From contig NZ_BSFI01000008.1 of the NCBI RefSeq assembly GCF_027922265.1, forward strand, positions 512,001-576,000: a stretch of DNA of 64,000 nt, read 5' to 3'. Of this stretch, positions 54,839 to 64,000 are shown one piece after another (position 1 is the first letter of the stretch; each line of letters opens with the position of its first letter). The notes beneath the pieces are model-generated. The model was not told the DNA's origin. It searched no databases and saw only the letters and a list, made by a program, of their open reading frames with translations. This DNA is from Hansschlegelia plantiphila (GTDB lineage Bacteria; Pseudomonadota; Alphaproteobacteria; Rhizobiales; Methylopilaceae). The position numbers were made by a program, and so were the translations under genes.

Positions 54839-56302
54839 ATGGCCCGTAAAGCGCGATCCGGCGGCCTCCGGGTGCTCGGCTGGGTCGGCTGGGCCGGCGC
54901 GGACGCCGGCGGCCGCATCCTGCTGCTGACGCTGAGCACCGCGGTTCTGTCGCGCATGCTGTCGCCGCGCGACTTCGGCGTCACCGCGCTGGTGCTCACC
55001 GTCGTCGCCGTCATGTCGGTGTTCGTCGGCGCTCCGTTCGAGGAGGCGCTCGCCCAGCGCAAGGCGCTGCGGCGCAAGCATCTCGAGGCGGCTCTGGCGG
55101 CGTCCTGGGCGACCGGCCTGGCGCTGCTCGCGCTCTCGATCCCCGGCGGCATGGCGCTCGGCGCGTTCTACGACGAGCCCGAGATCGGCTGGCTGCTGCC
55201 TGTCGCCGCGATCGCCATGTTCTTCAGCGGGCACAGTGACATCGCGACGGCGCTGGCGCGGCGGCGGCGGCGGTTCAACGACGTCGCCTTCGCAAACCTC
55301 GCGGGCCACGCCATCGGCATCTCGATCGCGCTCGCCATCGCCTTCGCCGGCGCCGGGCTCTGGGCGCTGATCTCGGTGCGGCTCGCAGTCATGATCGCGC
55401 GCGCCTTTCTGCTGCAGTGGCGGCTCGGCGTCGTCATCCTGCCGCGCTGGTCGACGCCGCATCTTCGCGATCTCAGCCGTTTCGCAGGCTTCTCCTTCCT
55501 CGACCGGCTGGCCGACAACCTGATCTATCTCGCCTTCAACAACATGGTCGGGGCGGTCTACGGCGTGACGACGCTCGGCTACGTCAACATGGCGATGCGG
55601 CTGATCGAGCCGATCCGGGGCGCCGTCACCTCGACCGCGCACAACGTCTCCTTCTCGTTCTTCGCCGCCGCCGCCCACGACCATGTGCGCCTCAAGGAAA
55701 GCGCCGAGACCATCGCCTCGCAGACCGCCTTCCTGATCGCGCCGATCTTCGTCGGGCTCGCGGCGGTGGCGCCGGTGCTTCTTCCGGTGGTCGCCGGTCC
55801 CGGCTGGGAGCCCGCATCGCACATCGCGGTGTGCCTTGCGATCGGCGGCGCGATCTCCCTCCCGGCGCGGCTGTTCTACACCGCCCTTTCCGCGAAGGCC
55901 CGGCCGGAGTTTGGACTGCTCGCGAGCGTGCTTGGCTTCGTCGCGACCGTCATCGCGCTGATCGTCGACAGCTCGCTCGGACCGATTTCCGTCGGAATCG
56001 CGCGCATCGTCGGCGACTCCGCGCAGGCGGGTCTCGCGATCGCGCTGCCGGCCGCCCTGCTCGGCTGGTCGCGCATCGACCGGCTGCGGGCGTTTCTGCC
56101 GCCCTGGGCGCTCGCCGGAGCCATGGGCGTCGTCGTCTGGGGCGCGATCGCGGTGCTTCAGCCTCACGGCGACGCCGTCGCGCTTGCGATCGCGGTGCCG
56201 CTCGGCGTCGCGGTCTACGCGCTGCTGCTCCGCCTGTTCGCCCGAAACGCGCTCGCCGCCCTGCTGGGCTCGCTGCGCGAGGCGGAGGCGGTGCGCCTGT
56301 GA
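54839..56302 (+). CDS. Wzx-like oligosaccharide flippase
   Basis: A 487-residue membrane protein with about 12-14 hydrophobic helices and the MATE/Wzx-family opening (AGGRILLLTLSTAVLSRMLSPRDFGV). It would translocate undecaprenyl-linked repeat units to the periplasm. It begins ten bases after the Wzz-like gene and overlaps the epimerase gene by GTGA. No other flippase is in the window. Confidence 0.88.
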   Translation: MARKARSGGLRVLGWVGWAGADAGGRILLLTLSTAVLSRMLSPRDFGVTALVLTVVAVMSVFVGAPFEEALAQRKALRRKHLEAALAASWATGLALLALSIPGGMALGAFYDEPEIGWLLPVAAIAMFFSGHSDIATALARRRRRFNDVAFANLAGHAIGISIALAIAFAGAGLWALISVRLAVMIARAFLLQWRLGVVILPRWSTPHLRDLSRFAGFSFLDRLADNLIYLAFNNMVGAVYGVTTLGYVNMAMRLIEPIRGAVTSTAHNVSFSFFAAAAHDHVRLKESAETIASQTAFLIAPIFVGLAAVAPVLLPVVAGPGWEPASHIAVCLAIGGAISLPARLFYTALSAKARPEFGLLASVLGFVATVIALIVDSSLGPISVGIARIVGDSAQAGLAIALPAALLGWSRIDRLRAFLPPWALAGAMGVVVWGAIAVLQPHGDAVALAIAVPLGVAVYALLLRLFARNALAALLGSLREAEAVRL

Positions 56303-57279
56303 CGGAGCCCGGTCCGGCGCTGGTGACGGGCGCGGCCGGCTTCATCGGCTCCGGCGTGGCGGCCGCCCTCGCCGCGCGCGTGCCGGTTCGCGCCGCCTAC
56401 CGCAACACGCCGCTGCCGGCGGCGCTTCTGGACGATCGCCGGATCGAGCCGGTCCGGTGCGATCTCGACGATCCGGCGGAGGTCCGCGCGGCGGTCGCGG
56501 GCGCGTCGCTCGTGGTGCATGCAGCCTATGGGCCCGACGCCGCGATGGCGCCGCAATGCGTCCGGCTGCTCGACGCCATGAGCGCGGAAGGCGTGAGCGC
56601 GCTCATCTATCTGTCCTCCATCGCGGTCTATGGCGAGCGGTCGGGCGTCGTCGACGAGACGGCCGCGCCGCTAGGCGCTCTCGGCGCCTATGCGCAAGCC
56701 AAGCGCGCCTGCGAGGCGTTGGTGCGCGATTGGGCCGACGCCGCGCCCGGCCGACGGGCGCTGATCCTGCGGCCGGGCGTGGTCTACGGCGCGGGCAGCC
56801 GGTTCTGGATCGACAAGATGGCCGAACGCATCCGGCTCGGCGCCTGGGGGTCGTTCGGGCCGGCGGGCGAGGGTGTTGCGCCGCTCGTCCATGTCGACGA
56901 TGTCGTCGCCCTCATCGCGCAGGCGAGCCGGCGTCTGTCGGACGACGCATTCAGGGGCGCGCCGGCCCTGAACGTGATCGGGCCGGAGACGCCGAGCTGG
57001 AACGCGTATTTCGCCAGACTGGCCGACGCGCTCGGCGCGCCGCCCCTTCGGGAGTTGTCCCCCGCGACGATCGCCGCGCGACGCGCTTTCGCCGTTCCTG
57101 CCAAGCTGTGGCGGCGCCTTGGCCTGCCTGGTCTCCGGTCCACAGCGCTCGCGCCTGCGTCCGGAGAGATCACGCTGTTCGCGCTACGCGCGAGCTACCC
57201 GACAGATGCGGCGGCGGGGCTGCTGGGCTTCACGCCTGCTATCGGCCTGGACGAGGGGCTGCGCCGCAGCCTGCGCTGA
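56299..57279 (+). CDS. NAD-dependent epimerase/dehydratase
   Basis: A 326-residue extended SDR. The NAD motif is TGAAGFIGSG near residue 10, and the catalytic Tyr and Lys are in GAYAQAKRAC. It probably provides a modified nucleotide sugar for the adjacent polysaccharide locus. The GTG start overlaps the flippase stop (GTGA at 56299-56302). It is convergent with the next glycosyltransferase gene, with seven bases between stops. Confidence 0.9.
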   Translation: MTEPGPALVTGAAGFIGSGVAAALAARVPVRAAYRNTPLPAALLDDRRIEPVRCDLDDPAEVRAAVAGASLVVHAAYGPDAAMAPQCVRLLDAMSAEGVSALIYLSSIAVYGERSGVVDETAAPLGALGAYAQAKRACEALVRDWADAAPGRRALILRPGVVYGAGSRFWIDKMAERIRLGAWGSFGPAGEGVAPLVHVDDVVALIAQASRRLSDDAFRGAPALNVIGPETPSWNAYFARLADALGAPPLRELSPATIAARRAFAVPAKLWRRLGLPGLRSTALAPASGEITLFALRASYPTDAAAGLLGFTPAIGLDEGLRRSLR

Positions 57280-57286
57280 GACGCGC

Positions 57287-58219
57287 TCAGGAAACGTGGC
57301 CTGAGCCGTAGAGCGCCGGACGGAAGCGCGGCATCCACAGCAGCTTGCCAAGCCCGCCATAGGCGCTGGCGAGCGCCCGCGACGAGCGCTCGCGGTCGAA
57401 AGGAGCGAATGCGGCTGCGGCCACCCCCGCCAGAGCGAACTGGGCCGCGCCGACCGCCATCCAGATCAGGGTGTCTCCCCATCGCGCCGGGCTGACCTTC
57501 AGGTTGACGAAGCTGCGGATCTGGCCGCTCAGGAACTTGCGCTTCCGCACATAGGCCCAGTTCAGTCGCCGCGGCGGCACCCATTCGATGACGTGGGCGG
57601 AGGCGGCGAAGGCGAAGCGGCGGCCGGACAGGACGAGCCGCCTGATCAGCAGGCTGTCTTCGCCCCCGGTCTGGTCGAGCGTCGGGTCGAACGGAGCCGC
57701 CTCGTCGAGGCAGCGCGCGCGCTCGAACATCGAGTTGTTGGTGCCGAGATAGGCGCCGAGGTCGGTGACGTCGGCGGCGTCCGGTCGATCGATCGTCCGC
57801 GAAAAGTAGGGCGCGAAGCCGCCGATCTCGCCCGGGCCGTCCGGCAGCGCCTCGACGGGCCCGAACACGGCGTCGGCGCCGGTCGCGCGCAACACCGCGA
57901 GGTGGCTTGCGATCCAGAGCGGCGACGCCTCCTGGTCGTCGTCGAGAAAGGCGATCCAGCGCCCGCCGGCCGCGGCGACCCCGGCGTTGCGGGCGCTTGC
58001 GACGCCCGGAACGGGAAGCGACAGATAGCGGATGAGACGGCCGGGCGCCTCGGGGAGGTCGTCGATCGTCCGTCGCGCCGACCCGTCGCGCGAGTTGTCG
58101 ACCACGACGATCTCGAGCTGGCGGTCGTCAAGGCCCTGCTGGGTGAGCGCGCTGAGCAGCGCCCGCCGCAGCGGGGCGGGGCGGTCGAGCGTCGGTATGA
58201 CGATCGTGACGGCGTCCAT
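57287..58219 (-). CDS. Family 2 glycosyltransferase
   Basis: A 310-residue GT-A enzyme. VTIVIPTLDRPAPLRRAL opens the fold, DDDQ in IAFLDDDQEA is the metal triad and GGEDSLLIRR the acceptor-site motif. A hydrophobic stretch near 260-285 may tether it to the membrane. It is the only gene of this locus on the minus strand. The start is taken at ATG 58219 (MDAVTIVIPT); in-frame ATGs at 58249 and 58237 are possible. Confidence 0.9.
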   Translation of the reverse strand: MDAVTIVIPTLDRPAPLRRALLSALTQQGLDDRQLEIVVVDNSRDGSARRTIDDLPEAPGRLIRYLSLPVPGVASARNAGVAAAGGRWIAFLDDDQEASPLWIASHLAVLRATGADAVFGPVEALPDGPGEIGGFAPYFSRTIDRPDAADVTDLGAYLGTNNSMFERARCLDEAAPFDPTLDQTGGEDSLLIRRLVLSGRRFAFAASAHVIEWVPPRRLNWAYVRKRKFLSGQIRSFVNLKVSPARWGDTLIWMAVGAAQFALAGVAAAAFAPFDRERSSRALASAYGGLGKLLWMPRFRPALYGSGHVS

Positions 58220-58412
58220 CGGGACCCAAGGCTCCATGATGAGCCACATACTGTCGTGACGGTTGAAAGTTCGATTAAGCGACGCCGCGATTTCGCCGGC
58301 GTCGAGTGTTTTCTTGGCGTCGGGCCGCGCGCTGAAGCCTTCGTTAAGGGAGCTTGCGCTCTTCTACACTTGAGCCCGGAAGACATTCTGAACGGGCGGG
58401 AAGCAGGACGGC

Positions 58413-59801
58413 ATGAGCGACGCCGCCATCACTGCAGGGCTTGCGTCCGCCGGGCGCCGTCCCGCTGCGGCCGTCGGGTGGCGCGGCGCGCTGCATCTCG
58501 GCCTGTTCGTCGCCTTCCTCGCCTATGTCTTCATCGGCACCCAGCCGCTCGCCGACCCCTCCGCCGCCGCCGACCGCGTCGACGGCAGTCCGCTCGACCG
58601 TTTCGTCGTGCTCGGCATGGTCTTCCTGGCGCTCGCGGCGCTCGCGGCGAACCTCCGCGAGGCCGGCCGGATGGCCTTGCGGAATCCCGGCCTGATCGCC
58701 GTCGTCGGGTTCTGCCTGCTCAGCGTGGTCTGGTCCGACTATCCGGACCTGACGATCCGCCGCGCGATGCTGCTCGTGTTCCTCACGATCGCGGCTGCGG
58801 GAATAGCGGTCGGCGTGACCGATCTCCGACGCTTCCACACCACGCTGGTAGTCGCGCTGACGACGGTCGTCATCCTCAACCTGCTGGTGACGGCCGCCGC
58901 GCCCTCCCGCGCGATCACAGATCTCGGAGTGCGCGGCATCTATACCCAGAAGAACGTCGCCGGGATCGTCTCGATGATCGCCGTTGTGGTCGCCGCGACC
59001 TGGGCGCTCGGCGCCCGGCGGCGCCGCTCGGTCGTCCTCGGGCTGTGCGCCATCGTCCCGGCGGCGGCGTTTCTCGCGATCTCCCGCAGCAAGACGTCGA
59101 TCGGCCTCACCGTGCTCGCGCTCGCGCTGCTGGCGGTGTTCGCGCTCGCCGAGAAGATCGGCGCGCGTTTCGTGCTCGCGGTCGTGCTGCTCCTGTCGCT
59201 CGCGCTCGCAGCCGCTTTGCTGACGCTGGCCGCGTTCGATTTCGACAAGACGCAGCTCGCGATAGCGCTGTTCGGCGACGCCACCTTCACCGGCCGCGAC
59301 GAACTGTGGGCGTTCGCGCTCAACGCGGCGCACGAGCGAACCTGGCTCGGCCATGGCTACGGCGCGTTCTGGGACGTCGGCCCGGGCAACGACCCCCTGT
59401 TGCGGATGGATCCCGGAAGCTGGCTCGGCGACATCGCGAGCGGCGAGATCAACCAGGCGCATAACGGCTATCTCGAACTGTGGCTTCATATCGGCCTGCC
59501 GGCGATGATCGTCGCGGCGCTCGTCGTCGCCTGGGGGGCGGCGCGCGGCGTCGCGCTCGCGGCCCGGCGGTCGATCGGCCGGCCCGAGCGCGCGGCGATC
59601 GGCGCTCTCGCTCTGCTGCTCGTGTTGCATCTCCTGCACAATTTGACCGAGGCCACCCTGTTCATGCGCGGCATCGCCTTCTGCAACGTCGCGCTGCTCG
59701 CCCTTCTCGTGCTATCCCGTTGCAGGGATATCGCATCGGCTGACGACCTCGTCCGGGTCAGGAATCCCGTTCCGGATCGGACCCTGGGGAGCGCGCGATG
59801 A
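58413..59801 (+). CDS. O-antigen ligase/polymerase family protein (Wzy/WaaL-like)
   Basis: A 462-residue membrane protein with about 11 hydrophobic segments and the large periplasmic loop typical of WaaL/Wzy. Conserved parts are TGRDELWAF and QAHNGYLELWLHIGLPAM. It either polymerises repeat units or attaches them to an acceptor; these cannot be told apart here. It follows a 163-bp gap from the divergent glycosyltransferase gene, and its stop overlaps the next gene by ATGA. Confidence 0.9.
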   Translation: MSDAAITAGLASAGRRPAAAVGWRGALHLGLFVAFLAYVFIGTQPLADPSAAADRVDGSPLDRFVVLGMVFLALAALAANLREAGRMALRNPGLIAVVGFCLLSVVWSDYPDLTIRRAMLLVFLTIAAAGIAVGVTDLRRFHTTLVVALTTVVILNLLVTAAAPSRAITDLGVRGIYTQKNVAGIVSMIAVVVAATWALGARRRRSVVLGLCAIVPAAAFLAISRSKTSIGLTVLALALLAVFALAEKIGARFVLAVVLLLSLALAAALLTLAAFDFDKTQLAIALFGDATFTGRDELWAFALNAAHERTWLGHGYGAFWDVGPGNDPLLRMDPGSWLGDIASGEINQAHNGYLELWLHIGLPAMIVAALVVAWGAARGVALAARRSIGRPERAAIGALALLLVLHLLHNLTEATLFMRGIAFCNVALLALLVLSRCRDIASADDLVRVRNPVPDRTLGSAR

Positions 59802-60640
59802 ACACCGCAGCGACCGGCAGAGATCGGCCCGGACCTCCGCCCGCCTCCTTTCCGGCGGACGCAGCGCGGACCAACCGGTCCCAGACGCCCCAGACCGAGC
59901 CTCCGGCCGACGCCCGCGTTTCGTTCCTCGGGGTGCGGTTCGACCAGTTGACGCTGAAGGAAGCGGCGTCGCTCATCCTGTCCCGGCCGGAGGGCTCGCC
60001 GTTCGCGCCGGTCGTGACGCCGAACGCCTCGCATGTCGTGCGCATCGAGCGGTCGGAGGAGCTCGCCTTCGCCTATTCGCGCGCATGGCTCTGCCTCAAC
60101 GACAGCCGCGCGATCGAGCTGCTCGCCCGTTGGAAAGGGCTCGATCTCCCGGCGGTCCCCGGCGCCGATCTGGTCGTGGAACTGCTCGCGGACCCCCAGT
60201 TCGCGCGCTCGGCGCCGGTGCTGCTCGTCGGGGGCGACACGGAGCTGTTCAAGAATTTCATCTCGACCGTGGGGCTCCTGAACGCGGTCCACTACGACGC
60301 CCCTATGGGCTTGCTTTCGAACCGGGAGGCCTTCGAGGAGACCGTCGCCTTCATCGAGGCGCATCCGGCGCAGTTCGTCTTCCTCGCCATCGGCTCGCCG
60401 CAGCAGGAGATGCTGGCGGAGCGGCTGCGCCGCCGCAGGATCGCGACCGGCGTCGGGCTCTGCATCGGCGCCAGCGTCGAGTTTCTCACCGGCCGCAGGC
60501 GGCGGGCGCCAGCCTGGGTCTCGCGATGGCGCATCGAATGGCTGTTCCGCCTGGCGTGCGAACCGCGGCGTCTCTGGCGGCGCTACCTGGTCGAGAGTCC
60601 TAAGATCCTGCGCCTGTTCCTGCGCGAGAAGCGGCGATAG
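59798..60640 (+). CDS. WecB/TagA/CpsF-family glycosyltransferase
   Basis: A 280-residue enzyme of the WecG/TagA family, which transfers ManNAc or a related sugar in early steps of surface-glycan synthesis. TPNASHVVRIERSEELAFAY, the acidic LNDSRAIELLARWKG and GSPQQEMLAERLRRRR are family marks. An N-terminal extension of about 40 Pro-rich residues is unusual. ATG 59798 overlaps the preceding stop. Confidence 0.92.
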   Translation: MNTAATGRDRPGPPPASFPADAARTNRSQTPQTEPPADARVSFLGVRFDQLTLKEAASLILSRPEGSPFAPVVTPNASHVVRIERSEELAFAYSRAWLCLNDSRAIELLARWKGLDLPAVPGADLVVELLADPQFARSAPVLLVGGDTELFKNFISTVGLLNAVHYDAPMGLLSNREAFEETVAFIEAHPAQFVFLAIGSPQQEMLAERLRRRRIATGVGLCIGASVEFLTGRRRRAPAWVSRWRIEWLFRLACEPRRLWRRYLVESPKILRLFLREKRR

Positions 60641-60650
60641 GCCGTCCGCC

Positions 60651-61616
60651 ATGGCGCTCGAACTCGCGGTCGTCATCTGCACCTATGAGCGGCCGGAGCC
60701 GCTCGCGCGGGCGCTCGGAAGCCTGTTCGTACAGCGCGTGCCGCCCGGGCTGAGGCCCACGATCGTCGTGGCCGACAACAGCGACGGCGGCTCGGCGGAG
60801 GCGGTCGTCCAGCGGTTGAGGGCCGAGAGCCCGTTCGAGATCATTTACGTCCAGGCGCATCCGGCGAACATATCGGTGGCCCGCAACGCCGGGATCGCGG
60901 CGAGCGCGTCGCCGGCTTTCGCTTTCATCGACGACGATCAGGAGGCGCGCGACGGGTGGCTCGAAGCGGTGGCGGAGGGGCTCGCCGCGCATCCTCACGA
61001 CATCTTTCTGGGACGTGTGGGGGCGGTCTTCGAGGATCCGTCGAAGGCGACCGACGCCATGCGCAACCTGTTCTCGCGCGAGCTCGACGGACCTGCCGGC
61101 CTCGACCTGTTCGCGATGGGTCCGCAGAAGACGCCCGGGATCACGCTCGCGACGAACAATTCGGTGTTCCGGCGGGCCGCGACGATCACCGGCGCGAAGC
61201 CGTTCGATCCAGCGTTCGGCCAGGCCGGCGGCGAAGACCTCGACCTGTTCTGCAGGCTGCAGGCGAGGGGGGTGCGGTTCGGCTGGCTGCCCGAGGCGCG
61301 CGTGCTCGAATACGTCCCGGCGCGAAGATGTGAAGCCGGCTATCTAAATCGTCGGTTCTACGCCGGGGGGCAGGCCTACGCCGCGGCTGTCGCCCGCTCG
61401 AGCCGCAACCCGGCGCTGGCGCGCTGGACGCTGCGGATCAAGGCGGCGGCCCAGGCCGTGCTGCTCGCCTGCGCCGCGCCCGCCTATATCCTGCGCGGGC
61501 GCGCCGCGCGGGCCGACTACGCGTTCCGCTGGGCGGGCGTGCTCGGCAAACTGTCCTTCGGCGCGCTCTATCCGATCTACCGCGAGGACGACGCGGCGCG
61601 CGCGAAAGCGGCGTAG
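60651..61616 (+). CDS. Family 2 glycosyltransferase
   Basis: A 321-residue GT-A enzyme: LAVVICTYERPEPLARAL opens the fold, FAFIDDDQEARDGW contains the metal triad and GGEDLDLFCRLQARG the acceptor motif. A C-terminal hydrophobic stretch near 265-285 may bind the membrane. It resembles the minus-strand glycosyltransferase at 57287 in overall order of motifs, suggesting a pair of paralogues. It ends the polysaccharide locus; truA follows on the opposite strand after 10 bp. Confidence 0.9.
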   Translation: MALELAVVICTYERPEPLARALGSLFVQRVPPGLRPTIVVADNSDGGSAEAVVQRLRAESPFEIIYVQAHPANISVARNAGIAASASPAFAFIDDDQEARDGWLEAVAEGLAAHPHDIFLGRVGAVFEDPSKATDAMRNLFSRELDGPAGLDLFAMGPQKTPGITLATNNSVFRRAATITGAKPFDPAFGQAGGEDLDLFCRLQARGVRFGWLPEARVLEYVPARRCEAGYLNRRFYAGGQAYAAAVARSSRNPALARWTLRIKAAAQAVLLACAAPAYILRGRAARADYAFRWAGVLGKLSFGALYPIYREDDAARAKAA

Positions 61617-61626
61617 GCGATCGCGC

Positions 61627-62367
61627 TCAGTCGTAGTCCACCTGGATCAGCGTGAGCCCCTGGGGCGGCGCGACGGGGCCACAGGCCGCGCGATCGGCGC
61701 GGGCGAGCGCCGCCGCCAGATCGTCCGCGCTCCAGCGGCCGAGGCCCACCTCGACCAGCGAGCCCGCCATCGAGCGCACCTGATTGTGCAGGAAGGAGCG
61801 CGCGTTTGTCGCGATCAGCACGGCGTCGCCGTCGCGGCACACGTCGAGCCGATCGAGCGTCTTGAGCGGGCTCGCGGCTTGGCAGGCCGCCGACCGGAAG
61901 GTCGTGAAGTCGTGGCGGCCGACCAGCCGCTTGGCGGCGAGATCCATCGCGGCGACGTCGAGCCGCTTCACGACGCGCCACGCCCGCCCACGGTCGAGCG
62001 CCAGAGGCGGCCTGCGGTCGACGATGCGATAGACGTAATGCCGTCGGGTGGCGGAGAACCGCGCGTCGAAATCGTCGGCGACCTCAGCGACGTCGATCAC
62101 CGCCACCGGCTGGGGCACGAGATGCGCGTTGGTCGCGTCACGCACCTGGTCGACCCTCCAGCGACGCGCGAGATCGACATGCGCGACCTGACCCGAAGCG
62201 TGGACGCCTGCGTCGGTGCGGCCAGCGCCTCTGACCACCGCCGGCTCGCCGACGAACGCCTCGATCGCGGTCTCGATTGCCTGCTGGACGGACTGGCCGT
62301 TCGCCTGCCGCTGCCAGCCGCAATAGGGCGCGCCGTCGTATTCGATCGTGAGGCGATAGCGCGGCAT
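61627..62367 (-). CDS. truA: tRNA pseudouridine(38-40) synthase
   Basis: A 246-residue enzyme that isomerises uridines 38-40 in the tRNA anticodon stem-loop. [16 protein letters not shown] is the N-terminal signature, and the catalytic Asp52 is in [11 protein letters not shown]. The start at ATG 62367 lies one base after the fmt stop, so it is translationally coupled to fmt in the def-fmt-truA operon. Confidence 0.96.
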   Translation of the reverse strand: MPRYRLTIEYDGAPYCGWQRQANGQSVQQAIETAIEAFVGEPAVVRGAGRTDAGVHASGQVAHVDLARRWRVDQVRDATNAHLVPQPVAVIDVAEVADDFDARFSATRRHYVYRIVDRRPPLALDRGRAWRVVKRLDVAAMDLAAKRLVGRHDFTTFRSAACQAASPLKTLDRLDVCRDGDAVLIATNARSFLHNQVRSMAGSLVEVGLGRWSADDLAAALARADRAACGPVAPPQGLTLIQVDYD

Positions 62368-62368
62368 C

Positions 62369-63304
62369 TCAGCCGAGCCGCGCGCCGGGCGCGAGCCGCG
62401 CGCCATGGAGGAAAGCGGTCGCCTCGACCGGCTCCTTGCCGGCGCGCTGCAGTTGGAGAAGCCGCACCGCGCCGTCGCCACAGGCGATAGTAAGCCGGCT
62501 ATCAAGAAGCTCGCCGGGCGTTCCGGCCCCGTCCGCGCGGGTCGAACGCAGAACCTTGACGCGCTCCGGCCCGCGGGAGCCCTCGAGCTCGAACCATGCG
62601 CCCGGGAACGGCGACAGGCCGCGGATGCGGTCGTGGACCTCCGCGCCGGGCGCGCTCCAGTCGATGCGCGCCTCGCTCTTGGCGATCTTCGCGGCGTAGG
62701 CGACGCCGTCCGCGGCCTGCGGGCGGAACGTCAGGCCGCCGCGCCCGAGCGCGGACACGGCCCGCGCCATCAGATCGGCGCCGAGCAGGCTCAGCCGGTC
62801 CTGCAACTCGCCCGCGGTCTCGTCCGGCCCGATCGTCACGCGCTCGGCCATGCCGATCGGCCCGGTGTCGAGGCCCTCCTCCATCTTCATCGCCATCACG
62901 CCGGTCTCGGGGTCGCCCGCCATGATCGCGCGCTGGATCGGGGCTGCGCCCCGCCAGCGCGGCAGCAGCGAAGCGTGGAGGTTGAGGCAGCCGAGCTCCG
63001 GCGCGTCGAGCGCGGCTTTCGGCAGGATCAGCCCATAGGCGACGACGACCGCCGCGTCCGCCTCATGCGCCGCGAAGGCTTCAAGCGTCTCCTCGTCGCG
63101 AAAGGTCCTCGGCGTATAGACCGGCAGGTTGAGGCCTTCCGCGAGGCGGTGCACCGGCGTCTTGGTCAGCTCCATGCCCCGCCTGCCGGCGGGCTTCGGC
63201 GCGCGGGTGTAGACGGCCGCGATCTCGTGGCCCTGGCCGACGAGCTCGGAGAGCGTCGGGACGGCGAAATCCGGCGTGCCCATGAAGACGAGACGCAAGC
63301 TCAT
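62369..63304 (-). CDS. fmt: Methionyl-tRNA formyltransferase
   Basis: A 311-residue enzyme that formylates initiator Met-tRNA using 10-formyl-tetrahydrofolate. [15 protein letters not shown] opens the domain, and the catalytic Asn and His are in [17 protein letters not shown] with the Asp in [11 protein letters not shown]. The C-terminal beta-barrel for tRNA binding follows from about residue 205. It is the middle gene of def-fmt-truA, with a 36-bp gap from def. Confidence 0.96.
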   Translation of the reverse strand: MSLRLVFMGTPDFAVPTLSELVGQGHEIAAVYTRAPKPAGRRGMELTKTPVHRLAEGLNLPVYTPRTFRDEETLEAFAAHEADAAVVVAYGLILPKAALDAPELGCLNLHASLLPRWRGAAPIQRAIMAGDPETGVMAMKMEEGLDTGPIGMAERVTIGPDETAGELQDRLSLLGADLMARAVSALGRGGLTFRPQAADGVAYAAKIAKSEARIDWSAPGAEVHDRIRGLSPFPGAWFELEGSRGPERVKVLRSTRADGAGTPGELLDSRLTIACGDGAVRLLQLQRAGKEPVEATAFLHGARLAPGARLG

Positions 63305-63340
63305 GTCATCGCCCTCGCGCTGACGCCGTCGCGGGACGCG

Positions 63341-63913
63341 TCAGGAGGCGACCGGCTCGGGCGCCCGCCGGTCCCGCTTGTCGCGCTTCGGGAAGCTCGG
63401 CAGTTCGCCGATCGCGCGCGCCTTCTCAAACTTCTTCGTCACCCGGTCGCGCTTCAGCCGCGAGATGTGGTCGATGAACAGCACGCCGTTCAGATGGTCG
63501 ATCTCGTGCTGGATGCAGACCGCGAGCAGCCCCTCGGCCTCGATCTCCTGCGGCTTGCCCTCGCGGTCGAGGGACCGCACGGTGACGCGGGCGGGACGCT
63601 CGACCTCCTCGAAATATTCCGGGATCGACAGGCAGCCCTCGTCGTAAACCTGAAGCTCTTCCGAGGCCTTCACGATCTCCGGATTGATGAAGACCAGCGG
63701 CTGCGGCTTCTCCTCGTCGCCTGCGAGGTCGATCGTGACGACGCGCTTGGCGACGCCGATCTGGATCGCGGCGAGGCCGATGCCCGACGAATCGTACATC
63801 GTGTCGAACATCGTCTGGACGAGAGCCTCCGTCTCCGGGTCGACGCGCTCGACGGGAGCGCTGACGAGCCGAAGCTTCGGGTCGGGCAGATAGACGAGCG
63901 GTGAGGCGGCCAT
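63341..63913 (-). CDS. def: Peptide deformylase
   Basis: A 190-residue metalloenzyme that removes the formyl group from nascent proteins. Motif 1 is [10 protein letters not shown], motif 2 EGCLSIP with Cys94, and motif 3 QHEIDH with His136, Glu137 and His140 as metal ligands and base. A basic tail of about 20 residues at the C-terminus is typical of alphaproteobacterial forms. ATG 63913 ([10 protein letters not shown]) is used; the open frame to 63982 adds residues not seen in the family. Confidence 0.96.
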   Translation of the reverse strand: MAASPLVYLPDPKLRLVSAPVERVDPETEALVQTMFDTMYDSSGIGLAAIQIGVAKRVVTIDLAGDEEKPQPLVFINPEIVKASEELQVYDEGCLSIPEYFEEVERPARVTVRSLDREGKPQEIEAEGLLAVCIQHEIDHLNGVLFIDHISRLKRDRVTKKFEKARAIGELPSFPKRDKRDRRAPEPVAS

Positions 63914-64000
63914 GGCGTCTTGGAAAAGCGCTGAAAGGGCTGGAAACCCGCGGATAGGACCTTGCGCCGCCCGCGTCAACATGTTCTTTATTTGTTCCTT

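Overview
This window is high-GC DNA from an alphaproteobacterium, most likely of the order Hyphomicrobiales (Rhizobiales). The evidence is gene order and family type: ffs-dnaX-ybaB-recR, def-fmt-truA, tsaB-rimI-fur/mur-plsC, a SAM-II riboswitch ahead of metZ, and a long two-domain Dcd. The genus cannot be fixed from the sequence alone. No tRNA, rRNA, CRISPR array, transposase or phage gene was seen, so it reads as ordinary chromosome carrying several accessory metabolic clusters.

Layout. 1-4339: the tail of an amine-oxidase-like FAD enzyme, an EmrAB-type efflux pair behind a promoter flanked by two TetR-like palindromes, and nudC. 4402-7526: SRP RNA, dnaX, ybaB and recR. 7523-12262: a class I glutamine amidotransferase, an aldehyde dehydrogenase and an ethanolamine-type permease, with a divergent DUF779 gene; together they suggest catabolism of a small amine. 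12377-17316: an SDR, a RutE-like reductase, tsaB, rimI, a Fur-family regulator, plsC and an EI24/CysZ-like membrane protein. 17420-25125: a class A PBP, argG, a sulfotransferase-like gene, typA and a second SDR. 25129-33562: a tightly overlapping glycine-betaine/choline-type ABC importer operon containing a choline-kinase-like phosphotransferase and a dimethylglycine/sarcosine-dehydrogenase-like enzyme, with a divergent DeoR regulator. 33593-41618: a transglutaminase / circularly permuted ATP-grasp / alpha-E cluster with a divergent zinc metallopeptidase; this family set is recurrent in bacteria and, as far as I know, still has no established product. 41800-46419: a Gfo/Idh/MocA and DUF6492 pair, metZ with its SAM-II riboswitch, and dcd. 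46619-51703: a fatty-acid hydroxylase/sterol desaturase, three small proteins, a PanB homologue with two altered metal ligands, a GntR regulator and an MFS carrier. 51747-53143: DUF983 and DUF1348 proteins. 53279-61616: an exopolysaccharide/O-antigen locus. 61627-63913: truA, fmt and def.

The two places most worth following up are the ATP-grasp/transglutaminase/metallopeptidase cluster, where two ligase-type domains are fused into one protein, and the 46.6-51.7 kb block. In the latter, the same tandem TGATA element (11-bp periodicity) precedes both the hydroxylase gene and the MFS/GntR divergent promoter, which hints that the whole block is one regulon built around a non-canonical PanB-family enzyme.

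Many long open frames lie antisense to real genes because of the high GC content; these were left out. Functions are inferred from sequence motifs and neighbourhood only.
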